NCBI RefSeq assembly: GCF_943193135.1
Contig: NZ_CALPCZ010000010.1
Location: forward strand, 1 to 64,000
Reading direction: 5' to 3'
Length of the DNA stretch: 64,000 nt
Origin: Odoribacter lunatus
Lineage (GTDB): Bacteria > Bacteroidota > Bacteroidia > Bacteroidales > Marinifilaceae
In this document: in pieces, positions 40,703-48,400 of the stretch
How the letters are laid out: the number at the start of each line of letters is the position of its first letter
Numbering within the stretch: the first letter of the stretch is position 1
Notes under the pieces: generated by a model
The model's input: only the letters and a program-made list of their open reading frames with translations
What the model was told of the DNA's origin: nothing
Database searches by the model: none
Translations under genes and position numbers: made by a program

Positions 40703-42523
40703 ATGCGTTCGCGGATTTTATTTTTACTGAAATATTATTTATTTTGGATTCTCGTTTCTGTTTTTGCTAAAGTTATTTTTTTTATTTATCAAGGAAGGGA
40801 CGGAGTTACTGTTTCGGAGTATATCCGGATTATTTATAAGGGATTGCCTATGGATGTGTCGTTGGGAGGATATATTTTATTACTTTCAACGGTCGTTATG
40901 GCATTTTCTCCTTATGTAAAGGATTGGATTATTCGGCGGATGTTTTCTTGCTTATCCGGAGGTTTGGTGTTGCTTTTCTGGTTGATAGCCACATCGGATT
41001 GGGAACTCTTCCAAAATTGGGGATACCATATTGATGCGACAGTATTGGGGTATATGCGAACCCCCAAGGAAGCATTGGCATCCATATCCAATGGGTTGAT
41101 TGTCCTGTTAGTAGTTTTATGGTTGTTACTTGCTGTTTTTTCTTATGGCGTGTATGCAAAGTATATTGGAAAACAGCTTGTTTATACGACAGGTAAATAT
41201 TGGTTGTCTTTGGTATTTCTGGCGATAGGAGGTGTGTTGATTATTCCTATACGGGGTGGTTTAAATGTTGCACCGATGAACAGCAGCTTTGTTTTTTTCC
41301 ATAAAACAAATATGTATGTCAATCAATCAGCTATAAATCCGGTATGGAATTTCATGTATGAAGTAACGCATGCCAATCGCTTGAATGGAAATTATCAGTT
41401 CATGGATAATGCAGAGGCACATATGGCGGTGGATAAGCTTTACCATACAGGAGATACTATGTTACGATTATTGAAGACTCCGCGTCCGGATGTGGTGGTT
41501 CTTTTGTTGGAAAGTTTTACTGCAGATGCAATAGGTGTTTTAGGAGGCAATGAGGAGGCTACTCCGCAACTGAATCAATTGGCTAGGGAGGGGGTATTGT
41601 TTTCTAATATTTATGCGACAGGGAATCGTTCGGACCGGGGAATGGCAGGTGTAGTAAGTGCTTATCCAAGCTATCCCAATTATCCGTTATTGAAATATCC
41701 CACTAAAATGGAGCGTCACCCGCGTTTCCCAAAAGATATGGAGAAGGAGGGGTATCATACGTGTTTTTATTATGCCGGAGATGTGAATTTTGCCGGTTTC
41801 CGTGCGTTGGCAACTATGAGTTTTCAAGATATGGTGACGGAAAGTGATTTTTCTGGAGAGGCTAAGAAGACTACATTTAAATGGGGGATGCATGATGAAT
41901 TTATGTTTGAACGCTTATTTAAAGATATGACCCAAGCTTCTCATCCTTTTATGTTTATGGCATTTAATATGAGCAGTCATGAACCTTTTGACGTGCCGAT
42001 GGAAACAAAGATTGCGGGAGAGAGTAAGGATAAGCGTTTTTTGAATGCTATCTATTATTCTGACCGATGTATCGGTGAGTTTATCAGACAAGTTAAGGAA
42101 GCTGGAATGTGGGATAATTTATTGTTAGTATTGGTGGCAGATCACGGAACGATAGCAATAAAAAAGCATCTTTATTATGAACCGGAAACATTTCATATTC
42201 CGTTGATTTTTGCGGGGGGAGCTTTGAATGTGAGGGATACGGTTATATCGACAATTGGTTCTCAAACGGATGTGGTTGCTACACTTTTGGCTCAATTGGA
42301 TATTTCTCATAGCCAGTATAGGTTCAGCAAAAATTTATTAGCAAAAGATGCGGTGCCTTTTGCTTATTACAGTACAGCGAATGCTGGTGCTGTTGTGACG
42401 GACAACGGTGTGACTGTCATGGATTTAAAGAGCCGAAAGATAATAATGGGAGATACATCGGGGAATAATGAATATTTATTGAAAGCTTATTTGCAAGTAC
42501 TTGACGAGGATATTCAAAAATAA
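40703..42523 (+). CDS. LTA synthase-like membrane sulfatase/phosphotransferase
   Basis: 606 residues. Five predicted membrane helices in the first 190 residues, then an extracytoplasmic alkaline-phosphatase-superfamily domain of the LTA synthase/sulfatase type. Metal and nucleophile sites are visible: VVVLLLESFTADAIG with the first Glu, ATGNRSDRGMAG with Ser in the place of the LtaS Thr nucleophile, and VLVADHGTIAIKKH with the Asp-His pair. Gram-negative relatives transfer phosphoglycerol or phosphoethanolamine to envelope glycans or lipids; which substrate is used here is unknown. The start is two bases after the upstream stop. Confidence 0.88.
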   Translation: MRSRILFLLKYYLFWILVSVFAKVIFFIYQGRDGVTVSEYIRIIYKGLPMDVSLGGYILLLSTVVMAFSPYVKDWIIRRMFSCLSGGLVLLFWLIATSDWELFQNWGYHIDATVLGYMRTPKEALASISNGLIVLLVVLWLLLAVFSYGVYAKYIGKQLVYTTGKYWLSLVFLAIGGVLIIPIRGGLNVAPMNSSFVFFHKTNMYVNQSAINPVWNFMYEVTHANRLNGNYQFMDNAEAHMAVDKLYHTGDTMLRLLKTPRPDVVVLLLESFTADAIGVLGGNEEATPQLNQLAREGVLFSNIYATGNRSDRGMAGVVSAYPSYPNYPLLKYPTKMERHPRFPKDMEKEGYHTCFYYAGDVNFAGFRALATMSFQDMVTESDFSGEAKKTTFKWGMHDEFMFERLFKDMTQASHPFMFMAFNMSSHEPFDVPMETKIAGESKDKRFLNAIYYSDRCIGEFIRQVKEAGMWDNLLLVLVADHGTIAIKKHLYYEPETFHIPLIFAGGALNVRDTVISTIGSQTDVVATLLAQLDISHSQYRFSKNLLAKDAVPFAYYSTANAGAVVTDNGVTVMDLKSRKIIMGDTSGNNEYLLKAYLQVLDEDIQK

Positions 42524-42549
42524 ATGCTGCGGAATTCTCAGAAAAAACA

Positions 42550-42557
42550 TATTTTTG
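42550..42557 (+). promoter_or_regulatory. -7 box of the MarR-type regulator
   Basis: TATTTTTG, 26 bases before ATG 42584 and after the upstream in-frame ATG at 42524; it supports the downstream start. Confidence 0.5.
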
Positions 42558-42583
42558 CAAACAGTATAAAATGCAACGTAATC

Positions 42584-43009
42584 ATGAATGATATTAGAGA
42601 ATTAGTAAGTTACTTGAGTAAAGCGGAAAGAGGATATACAAAGACGTTAAATAAGACCTTTCTGCGTGCCGGTTATGATTTGAGTAGGGAACAGTATGAG
42701 TTGCTTCAAGTACTTTGGGAGGGGGATAATGTTAATCAGCAAACTATTTCCCAAAAGTTAGAGAAGAGTAAATATAATGTAACGAAGCTATTGAATACGC
42801 TTTGTAAACGGGGCTATGTGCAGCGAAAAATGGGGAAAGAAGACAGGAGGAATAATTTTGTCGTATTGACTGATAAAGGAGTTGAGGCACAAAAGATTTT
42901 GACACAGTTAGAGGAGCAGGTACATACCGATTTAACGTTTACTATCGCACCTCAAGAAGTGAAAGCCTGTGTATGGGTGTTACGCAAATTGACAGATATG
43001 ATGCAATAA
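42584..43009 (+). CDS. MarR-family transcriptional regulator
   Basis: 141 residues from ATG 42584 (an ATG at 42524 would add 20 residues but lies upstream of the promoter). The winged helix is clear: LSREQYELLQVLWEGD, then QQTISQKLEKSKYNVTKLLNTLCKRGYVQR (recognition helix and wing shown here in two parts) and KEDRRNNFVVLTDKG, the MarR DxR signature in the wing. Ligand and targets are unknown. It may act on the flanking lipoprotein or phosphotransferase genes. Confidence 0.92.
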   Translation: MNDIRELVSYLSKAERGYTKTLNKTFLRAGYDLSREQYELLQVLWEGDNVNQQTISQKLEKSKYNVTKLLNTLCKRGYVQRKMGKEDRRNNFVVLTDKGVEAQKILTQLEEQVHTDLTFTIAPQEVKACVWVLRKLTDMMQ

Positions 43010-43118
43010 CCAAGTTCTTAATAACTTGTAATATTTTTTAATCTATTTGTAATAGTGGGAAAAATTACGGATATTCGTCATCCGATATAAATAATTTAAA
43101 TAACAAAGGAGTATGAAA

Positions 43119-43850
43119 ATGTTGAAGTTTATAAAAATGATATTACTCACGGGAGCTTTAGGAGTTGCCATGAGCAGTTGTGTGGATTCTGATGATCCGG
43201 ATTTTCAGGTTGTTGGAAATGCTTATGTGATTCAAAAAAATAATGAGTATGGAGGAAAAGAGTTTGCAACCTATGCCGCTGTAGTTGCTTCATATGGAAC
43301 TGTTCAGGAGATTTCTCTTCGTCGAAATACTTATGATCTTGTATTCTTGTATAAGTTAGGGGAAGGTATTTATGAATCTCAAATGATTTGGGGACCTTTG
43401 TCAAATTGTAATGGAACTTATCTGATTTCTGCACAGGATGAAAAAGGAAATGTAGCTCAAAAGTCGTTTGAGTTGAAGATTGATAAAGGTTTAGGGGATT
43501 TGACTATTGTAGAGCCGTTAGAGTATAAAGGAGGAAAACTTACAGCAACATGGAAAAAAGTAGATGGTACTACTGCTTATGTTCTTGTCGGCTTTGGGGG
43601 AAAGGAGGGGTTTTATAGAATAAATTCGGGATATTATTCTTGGACAACAACAACTAATGTGGATGACAATAGTATTTCAGGGACTTTTTTACCTTTTGAA
43701 ACAATATCTAATTTAACACAAGAAACAGAGTTACTTGTAGCTGTAGTTGCAGCTTATTCATCTACCGGAGGTAATTTGTTTTTAGAGGGAAATTATTATA
43801 AAATTGTAGCAGGCCAAGATGGTGTTACTCCTGTTTCTAATTTTGACTAA
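43119..43850 (+). CDS. Hypothetical lipoprotein
   Basis: 243 residues from ATG 43119. An AAAGGAG sequence at 43105-43110 is spaced seven bases from this ATG but one from the alternative at 43113, so the downstream start is preferred; such a good ribosome-binding site is unusual for this phylum. Lipobox MSSC (Cys21), then two beta-rich halves; the second (about 135-230) contains LTATWKKVDGTTAYVLVGF, resembling a fibronectin-type strand pattern. I do not recognise a family. It may be a surface or periplasmic lipoprotein under the MarR regulator encoded just upstream. A terminator follows. Confidence 0.75.
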   Translation: MLKFIKMILLTGALGVAMSSCVDSDDPDFQVVGNAYVIQKNNEYGGKEFATYAAVVASYGTVQEISLRRNTYDLVFLYKLGEGIYESQMIWGPLSNCNGTYLISAQDEKGNVAQKSFELKIDKGLGDLTIVEPLEYKGGKLTATWKKVDGTTAYVLVGFGGKEGFYRINSGYYSWTTTTNVDDNSISGTFLPFETISNLTQETELLVAVVAAYSSTGGNLFLEGNYYKIVAGQDGVTPVSNFD

Positions 43851-43874
43851 TGAAGATTAGAAAAGATAGTAAAT

Positions 43875-43908
43875 AAAAATAGCAACCTAAAAAGGTTGCT
43901 ATTTTTTT
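43875..43908. terminator. Bidirectional terminator between the lipoprotein and ackA
   Basis: A 13-bp stem AAAAATAGCAACC with GGTTGCTATTTTT and loop TAAAAA, with T runs on both strands, between convergent genes. Confidence 0.9.
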
Positions 43909-43924
43909 GCACACTGGTTATCAT

Positions 43925-45121
43925 TTACTTTACTAATTTCAGTGTATCGGTAGCAATAACTAATTCTTCATCGGTAGTAACAGTCATAAGCAGCGTTCTG
44001 GAATCCGGAGTGGAGATGATTTTATCTTCTCCACGTACTTGATTGGCTTTTGAGTCAAAGTCGACACCGAGGTAAGAAAGTTCCTCACATATTGCTTGGC
44101 GGACTTTTATGTTGTTTTCTCCGATTCCTCCTGTAAAGATGATTAAGTCAACACCGTTCAAGACAGCAGCATAAGCACCGATGTATTTTTTTACATTGTA
44201 AATAAATACCTCTAATGCCAATTCTGCTCTTTTATTACCTTCTTCAACGGCTGCTTCTAATTCCCGAAAGTCGGAAGATACACCGGAAATACCGAATACT
44301 CCGGATTCTTTATTTGTCAGTTTTACTGCTTCTGCAGGAGAAAGTTCTTTTTTATCACAAATATAAAGTAATGCACCTGAATCGATATCTCCACAACGGG
44401 TTCCCATAACCAAACCAGCTACCGGAGTAAATCCCATGGAGGTGTCAACAGATTTACCTCCGTTTATAGCAGTAATAGAGGCTCCATTGCCTAAATGACA
44501 GGTGATAATTTTCTTTTTTGTGATATCCCAACCTAAAATCCGACAGGCCTTTTCTGCAACGAATTTGTGAGAGGTTCCGTGGAATCCGTATTTGCGTATA
44601 TGATATTTGGTATAATATTCATAGGGGATACCGTAAATAAAGGCTTTTTCCGGTAGTGTTTGATGAAATGAGGTATCAAAAACTGCCACTTGAGGAATTT
44701 GGGGAAGAAGACCTTCCATTGTTTCAATACCTTTTAAGTGAGCAGGATTGTGTAAAGGTGCTATTTCACAACAAGCCTGAATTTTTTTCTTAACATCATC
44801 AGTAATTAATACACTGTGAGAAAAATATTCTCCTCCATGTGCGATACGATGTCCAACGGCTTTGATTGCATTTAATGAATTGATTACTCCATGCTTTTCA
44901 TCAACAAGAGCTTTTAATATCAAATTCATACCAATAGCATGGTCTGCAATAGGTTGTTCAATTGTTAATTTTTCTTTTCCTTCCGGCTTATGGGTGAAAT
45001 TACCCATGGGTAGCCCTATTTTTTCAACAAGTCCTTTAGCCAGCAAAAGAGGGGTTTCAGACATGTCTAATAATTGGTATTTTATAGAGGAGCTACCGCA
45101 ATTTAATACTAATATATTCAT
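43925..45121 (-). CDS. ackA: Acetate kinase
   Basis: 398 residues, an ASKHA-superfamily kinase that makes ATP and acetate from acetyl-phosphate. N-terminal NCGSSSIKYQ, HRIAHGGEYF, FGFHGTSHKFV, HLGNGASI and FTGGIGEN are all intact, as are the catalytic Arg (GHRIAHGG) and Glu (GENN). Start ATG 45121 is 13 bases after the pta stop, so pta and ackA form an operon for acetate formation. Confidence 0.97.
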   Translation of the reverse strand: MNILVLNCGSSSIKYQLLDMSETPLLLAKGLVEKIGLPMGNFTHKPEGKEKLTIEQPIADHAIGMNLILKALVDEKHGVINSLNAIKAVGHRIAHGGEYFSHSVLITDDVKKKIQACCEIAPLHNPAHLKGIETMEGLLPQIPQVAVFDTSFHQTLPEKAFIYGIPYEYYTKYHIRKYGFHGTSHKFVAEKACRILGWDITKKKIITCHLGNGASITAINGGKSVDTSMGFTPVAGLVMGTRCGDIDSGALLYICDKKELSPAEAVKLTNKESGVFGISGVSSDFRELEAAVEEGNKRAELALEVFIYNVKKYIGAYAAVLNGVDLIIFTGGIGENNIKVRQAICEELSYLGVDFDSKANQVRGEDKIISTPDSRTLLMTVTTDEELVIATDTLKLVK

Positions 45122-45134
45122 AATATCATTTTCT

Positions 45135-46142
45135 TTATTTGGTTAATCCAGCTGCTTGATTAACGGTAATGGCAACCATATTTACAATATCGCTTACAGA
45201 GCAGCCTCTGGATAAATCGTTAATCGGAGCAGCCATTCCTTGCAAGATAGGCCCTACGGCTTCAATTCCAGCGATACGTTGTACTAATTTATAGCCGATG
45301 TTGCCGACTTCCAATGTCGGGAATACAAGCACATTAGCTTTTCCTGCAACAGGACTTCCTGGTGCTTTCAGATTTCCAACGGAAGGAATAATTGCAGCAT
45401 CTGCTTGTAATTCCCCGTCGATATTAACATCTGGAGCCATCTGTTGGGCTAATTTTGTTGCTTCAACAACTTTGTCTACCATTTCATTTTTTGCAGATCC
45501 TTTTGTTGAAAAACTTAGCATCGCAACGCGAGGTTCTATTTTTGCAATATTTTTAGCAGTACGAGCTGTAACAATAGCTATTTGAGCCAACTCTTCCGCT
45601 GTCGGATTCGGATGTACGGCACAATCGGCAAAAACGAGTAAGCCATTGTCACCAAAAGCAGGGTTGTTGGTCAGCATTAAAAATGCTCCCGATACAACAG
45701 AAATACCGGGTTCTGTTTTTACAATCTGAAAGGCTGGACGCAATACATCACCTGTTGCATTAATAGCTCCTGCCACTTCTCCATCGGCATCACCGTTTTT
45801 AATCATCAGAACGGCCAAGTATAAGGGATCAACGACTAATTTTAATGCCTGTTCTTTCGTCATACCCTTGTTTTTCCTTAATTCGACGAGTAAGTTGGCA
45901 TAAGTTTCTTTTTTATCGTGTTCCTGAGGATTGATTAATGTTGCCTCGTTGATATGTTTTAATCCTAATTTTTCAGCAATGGCTAAAATTTCTGTCGGAT
46001 TACCCAATAAGATTAATTGAGCCAAACCTTCCCGCAAAATTTCATCTGCAGCTTTTAAGGTTCGTTCTTCCGTCCCTTCTGCTAAAACGATTCTCTTTTT
46101 ATACTTCCGGGCGTTTTCTTTAATTTTCTCTAATAATTCCAT
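45135..46142 (-). CDS. pta: Phosphate acetyltransferase
   Basis: 335 residues, the short form without the N-terminal regulatory DRTGG domain of enterobacterial Pta. It converts acetyl-CoA and phosphate to acetyl-phosphate. Hallmarks are RIVLAEGTEERTLKAA, LMIKNGDADGEVAGAI, FADCAVHPNPTAEELA, MLSFSTKGSA and the C-terminal DLSRGCSVSDIV. It lies upstream of ackA on the minus strand and 91 bases after the actin-like gene, from which it is separated by a hairpin. Confidence 0.96.
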   Translation of the reverse strand: MELLEKIKENARKYKKRIVLAEGTEERTLKAADEILREGLAQLILLGNPTEILAIAEKLGLKHINEATLINPQEHDKKETYANLLVELRKNKGMTKEQALKLVVDPLYLAVLMIKNGDADGEVAGAINATGDVLRPAFQIVKTEPGISVVSGAFLMLTNNPAFGDNGLLVFADCAVHPNPTAEELAQIAIVTARTAKNIAKIEPRVAMLSFSTKGSAKNEMVDKVVEATKLAQQMAPDVNIDGELQADAAIIPSVGNLKAPGSPVAGKANVLVFPTLEVGNIGYKLVQRIAGIEAVGPILQGMAAPINDLSRGCSVSDIVNMVAITVNQAAGLTK

Positions 46143-46182
46143 AAGATATTATTTAAAATTTATTTTTATAGTCTTCTAAAAG

Positions 46183-46212
46183 AAAGAGTTGCTCCGGCAG
46201 GAACAACTCTTT
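46183..46212 (-). terminator. Hairpin after the actin-like gene
   Basis: On the minus strand AAAGAGTTGTTCC pairs with GGAGCAACTCTTT (one G-U pair) around TGCC, followed by CTTTTAG. The wobble pair forms only in the minus-strand RNA, so it serves the gene ending at 46234. The T tail is weak, so partial read-through to pta is possible. Confidence 0.6.
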
Positions 46213-46233
46213 TACATCATGTGTATAAATGTT

Positions 46234-47310
46234 TTATTCTCCGTCTTTATAAATGGTAACGCAAGTATTGGCATTCCCAATATCCATACCGACTGCTAAT
46301 TGTGGATTACGGAAAATTTTGATTTCACTTGCTTCCACATTATTGGGAATAGCAGCTTTATTGGCGCCCGATTTTATTTTTGAATTCAGGCAATATCCGT
46401 GAGAGGCACATTTTTCCGGTTCTGGGTATACTTCAACAGAAACAAATTCTCCGAATTCTTCTTTGAAGCATTCTATCATTTCAGGATAAAGGGCACCACC
46501 TCCTACGAGATACATTTTGGTGCACTTATTGAAATCATCATCTGTAAATGCTTTGCGAAGATTGGGAGCAATGATTTCGTTGTAGTACATTCTAAGCACT
46601 TTTTCCCGAATATCCAATATATTGTGTTTTACACGATTTACTGTAATATGTCCTTGTTGGAATGCCACATCAATCTGATGCTCTGTTTTTAAATTCAAAT
46701 AGAAATTTTTAGCCAATTCGTTGGATAACAAATTTACTGCATGTCGTAAACCGTGTGTACTGATAGCAGAACGATTGATAATACCCGCGCGGGTACTAAC
46801 AACCGCTTCACACGTACCGTATCCTAAACTGACAATAAAGAAATTATCTCTTTCTTGTAGTTCGCCTTCCCGAATGGCAATAGTACATCCTAAAATTTCG
46901 GGTATAATATCTACTTTGCCGACATTAACTTCGCGTTTAGCATTGGCAGGACCGCCAAACGTAGATGCATCGTAATTGATGATATGGCGACCTTGCAGTA
47001 TTTCCATGCCTTTATCCCGATACAGCATATAAGTAGAGAATGGGAAACCTGTCGTCAGATAAATTTCTTCTTCTCCTTTCGGTTGTGTCAATAATAAAGC
47101 AGCATTAGCTAATAATTTGTATTCGTCATCAGTAGGAGCGGGATTGATATTTTTATGAGGAGAATACCCTTCTACCAACGCGAGATTACCAACGATATAA
47201 TCCGTATCATCAACATTAAGCTTTATACCATCTAAGATATTTTCAGCTATATTACTCAGCTCCTGATTGGTAGCTTCGTATACACTAGGGAAATTGTAAG
47301 ATTTCAGCAT
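46234..47310 (-). CDS. Actin-like ATPase (ParM/Alp type) with circularly permuted motif order
   Basis: 358 residues, no signal peptide. Actin-superfamily motifs are present in an unusual order. The phosphate-2 strand turn is FFIVSLGYGTCEAVV (about 157-171), the adenosine motif MYLVGGGALYPEM (about 266-278), and the phosphate-1 motif LAVGMDIGNANTCVTIY is at residues 338-354, at the very C terminus, whereas ParM-like proteins begin with it. The N terminus (KSYNFPSVYEATNQ, then DYIVGNLAL) is what normally follows phosphate-1. Joining the C terminus to the N terminus would restore the standard protein. The usual Asp of phosphate-2 is Ser161. ATPase or filament function is plausible but untested. 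It is encoded upstream of pta-ackA. Confidence 0.78.
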   Translation of the reverse strand: MLKSYNFPSVYEATNQELSNIAENILDGIKLNVDDTDYIVGNLALVEGYSPHKNINPAPTDDEYKLLANAALLLTQPKGEEEIYLTTGFPFSTYMLYRDKGMEILQGRHIINYDASTFGGPANAKREVNVGKVDIIPEILGCTIAIREGELQERDNFFIVSLGYGTCEAVVSTRAGIINRSAISTHGLRHAVNLLSNELAKNFYLNLKTEHQIDVAFQQGHITVNRVKHNILDIREKVLRMYYNEIIAPNLRKAFTDDDFNKCTKMYLVGGGALYPEMIECFKEEFGEFVSVEVYPEPEKCASHGYCLNSKIKSGANKAAIPNNVEASEIKIFRNPQLAVGMDIGNANTCVTIYKDGE

Positions 47311-47361
47311 GTTATTATGTTTATAATTTTTATTCTAGAATCTTTGCATTCAGAAACGAAA

Positions 47362-47369
47362 CAAATTTA
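47362..47369 (-). promoter_or_regulatory. -7 box of the actin-like gene
   Basis: Minus-strand TAAATTTG matches TAnnTTTG, 51 bases upstream of the start codon. Confidence 0.45.
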
Positions 47370-47518
47370 GATAAAAAAATGAAAAATAACTGTGTTTTTT
47401 CTCAAAAATATAAAAAATCAAGAGATGGGGTAAAAAAACACTAAAAACGAGGATAATTTTCGACAGATATTAGTGATTGTTTTTTCAGATATGACAATTT
47501 AATTTCAATTTGTTTCTT

Positions 47519-47526
47519 TATCTTTG
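47519..47526 (+). promoter_or_regulatory. -7 box of fabG
   Basis: TATCTTTG, 73 bases upstream of the fabG ATG. The leader contains a small hairpin (AACCGGA with TCCGGTT, 47545-47561). Confidence 0.5.
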
Positions 47527-47599
47527 GCTGCTGAAACAATAGAGAACCGGAAAATCCGGTTTGAAAGTCTAACAATCAGTTTTAAATAAAACTTAAATT

Positions 47600-48346
47600 A
47601 TGAAGTTATTAGAAGGAAAAACCGCTTTGATTACAGGTGCCTCAAGGGGTATCGGTAAAGCGGTTGCATTAGCTTTTGCTAATCAAGGCGCCAATGTTGC
47701 TTTTACAGATTTAAGATATGATGAAATTGCACAGGCGACGGAAAAAGAAATTGCGGCTTGTGGTGTAAAAGCTAAAATGTATGCTTCCAATGCGGCTGAT
47801 TTTACTGCGACAGCAGCAACCGTTGAAGAGATAGCAAAAGATTTCGGAAGAATAGATATTTTGGTAAATAATGCTGGTATTACCAAAGATACGTTGTTGA
47901 TGAGAATGACGGAGGAACAGTGGGATGCTGTGATAAATGTGAATTTGAAATCCGTATTTAATTTCACAAAGTCTGTTTCTGCAATTATGTTGAAACAGAA
48001 ATCCGGTTCTATTATTAGTATGAGTTCTGTAGTCGGCGTGAGTGGAAATGCAGGACAAGCTAATTATTCCGCTTCAAAAGCAGGGATTATTGGTTTTACC
48101 AAAAGTGTTGCAAAAGAATTGGGCTCACGTAATATCCGTGCTAATGCTGTTGCTCCTGGTTTTATTATTACAGACATGACGGCGCAGTTGCCAGAAGAGG
48201 TAAGAAAAGAGTGGGCTGCTAAAATTCCGCTTCGCCGGGGTGGTACACCGGAAGATATTGCAGATGTATGTCTGTTCTTGGCTTCCGATTTGTCCCGGTA
48301 TGTTACAGGACAGGTAATTCATGTTTGTGGAGGAATGAATATGTAA
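47600..48346 (+). CDS. fabG: 3-oxoacyl-ACP reductase
   Basis: 248 residues, a classical short-chain dehydrogenase. NADPH loop TGASRGIGKAVAL (about 12-24), NNAG at about 90, and the catalytic Ser-Tyr-Lys in SSVVGVSGNAGQANYSASKA. The sequence VAPGFIITDMTAQLPEEV and the C-terminal GQVIHVCGGMNM match FabG rather than other reductases. It reduces 3-oxoacyl-ACP during fatty-acid elongation. It stands alone with its own promoter; no other fatty-acid genes are near. Confidence 0.93.
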   Translation: MKLLEGKTALITGASRGIGKAVALAFANQGANVAFTDLRYDEIAQATEKEIAACGVKAKMYASNAADFTATAATVEEIAKDFGRIDILVNNAGITKDTLLMRMTEEQWDAVINVNLKSVFNFTKSVSAIMLKQKSGSIISMSSVVGVSGNAGQANYSASKAGIIGFTKSVAKELGSRNIRANAVAPGFIITDMTAQLPEEVRKEWAAKIPLRRGGTPEDIADVCLFLASDLSRYVTGQVIHVCGGMNM

Positions 48347-48355
48347 TTATTTTTG

Positions 48356-48400
48356 AATTGCAGGGTTTGCCGTTTATTAAATAATGGTAACTCTGCAATT
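48356..48400 (+). promoter_or_regulatory. Hairpin ending at the TTG start codon
   Basis: AATTGCAG (48356-48363) pairs with CTGCAATT (48393-48400, last bases), extended by imperfect pairs GGGTTTGCC with GGTAACT, around an A/T-rich loop. It sits between fabG and the vWA gene with no following T run. Its base overlaps the TTG codon at 48400. Confidence 0.45.

Noticed and set aside
43925-46142. Second butyrate pair instead of pta-ackA
   Set aside because: The motifs (NCGSSSIKYQ in the kinase, FADCAVHPNPTAEELA in the transferase) are those of acetate kinase and phosphate acetyltransferase.
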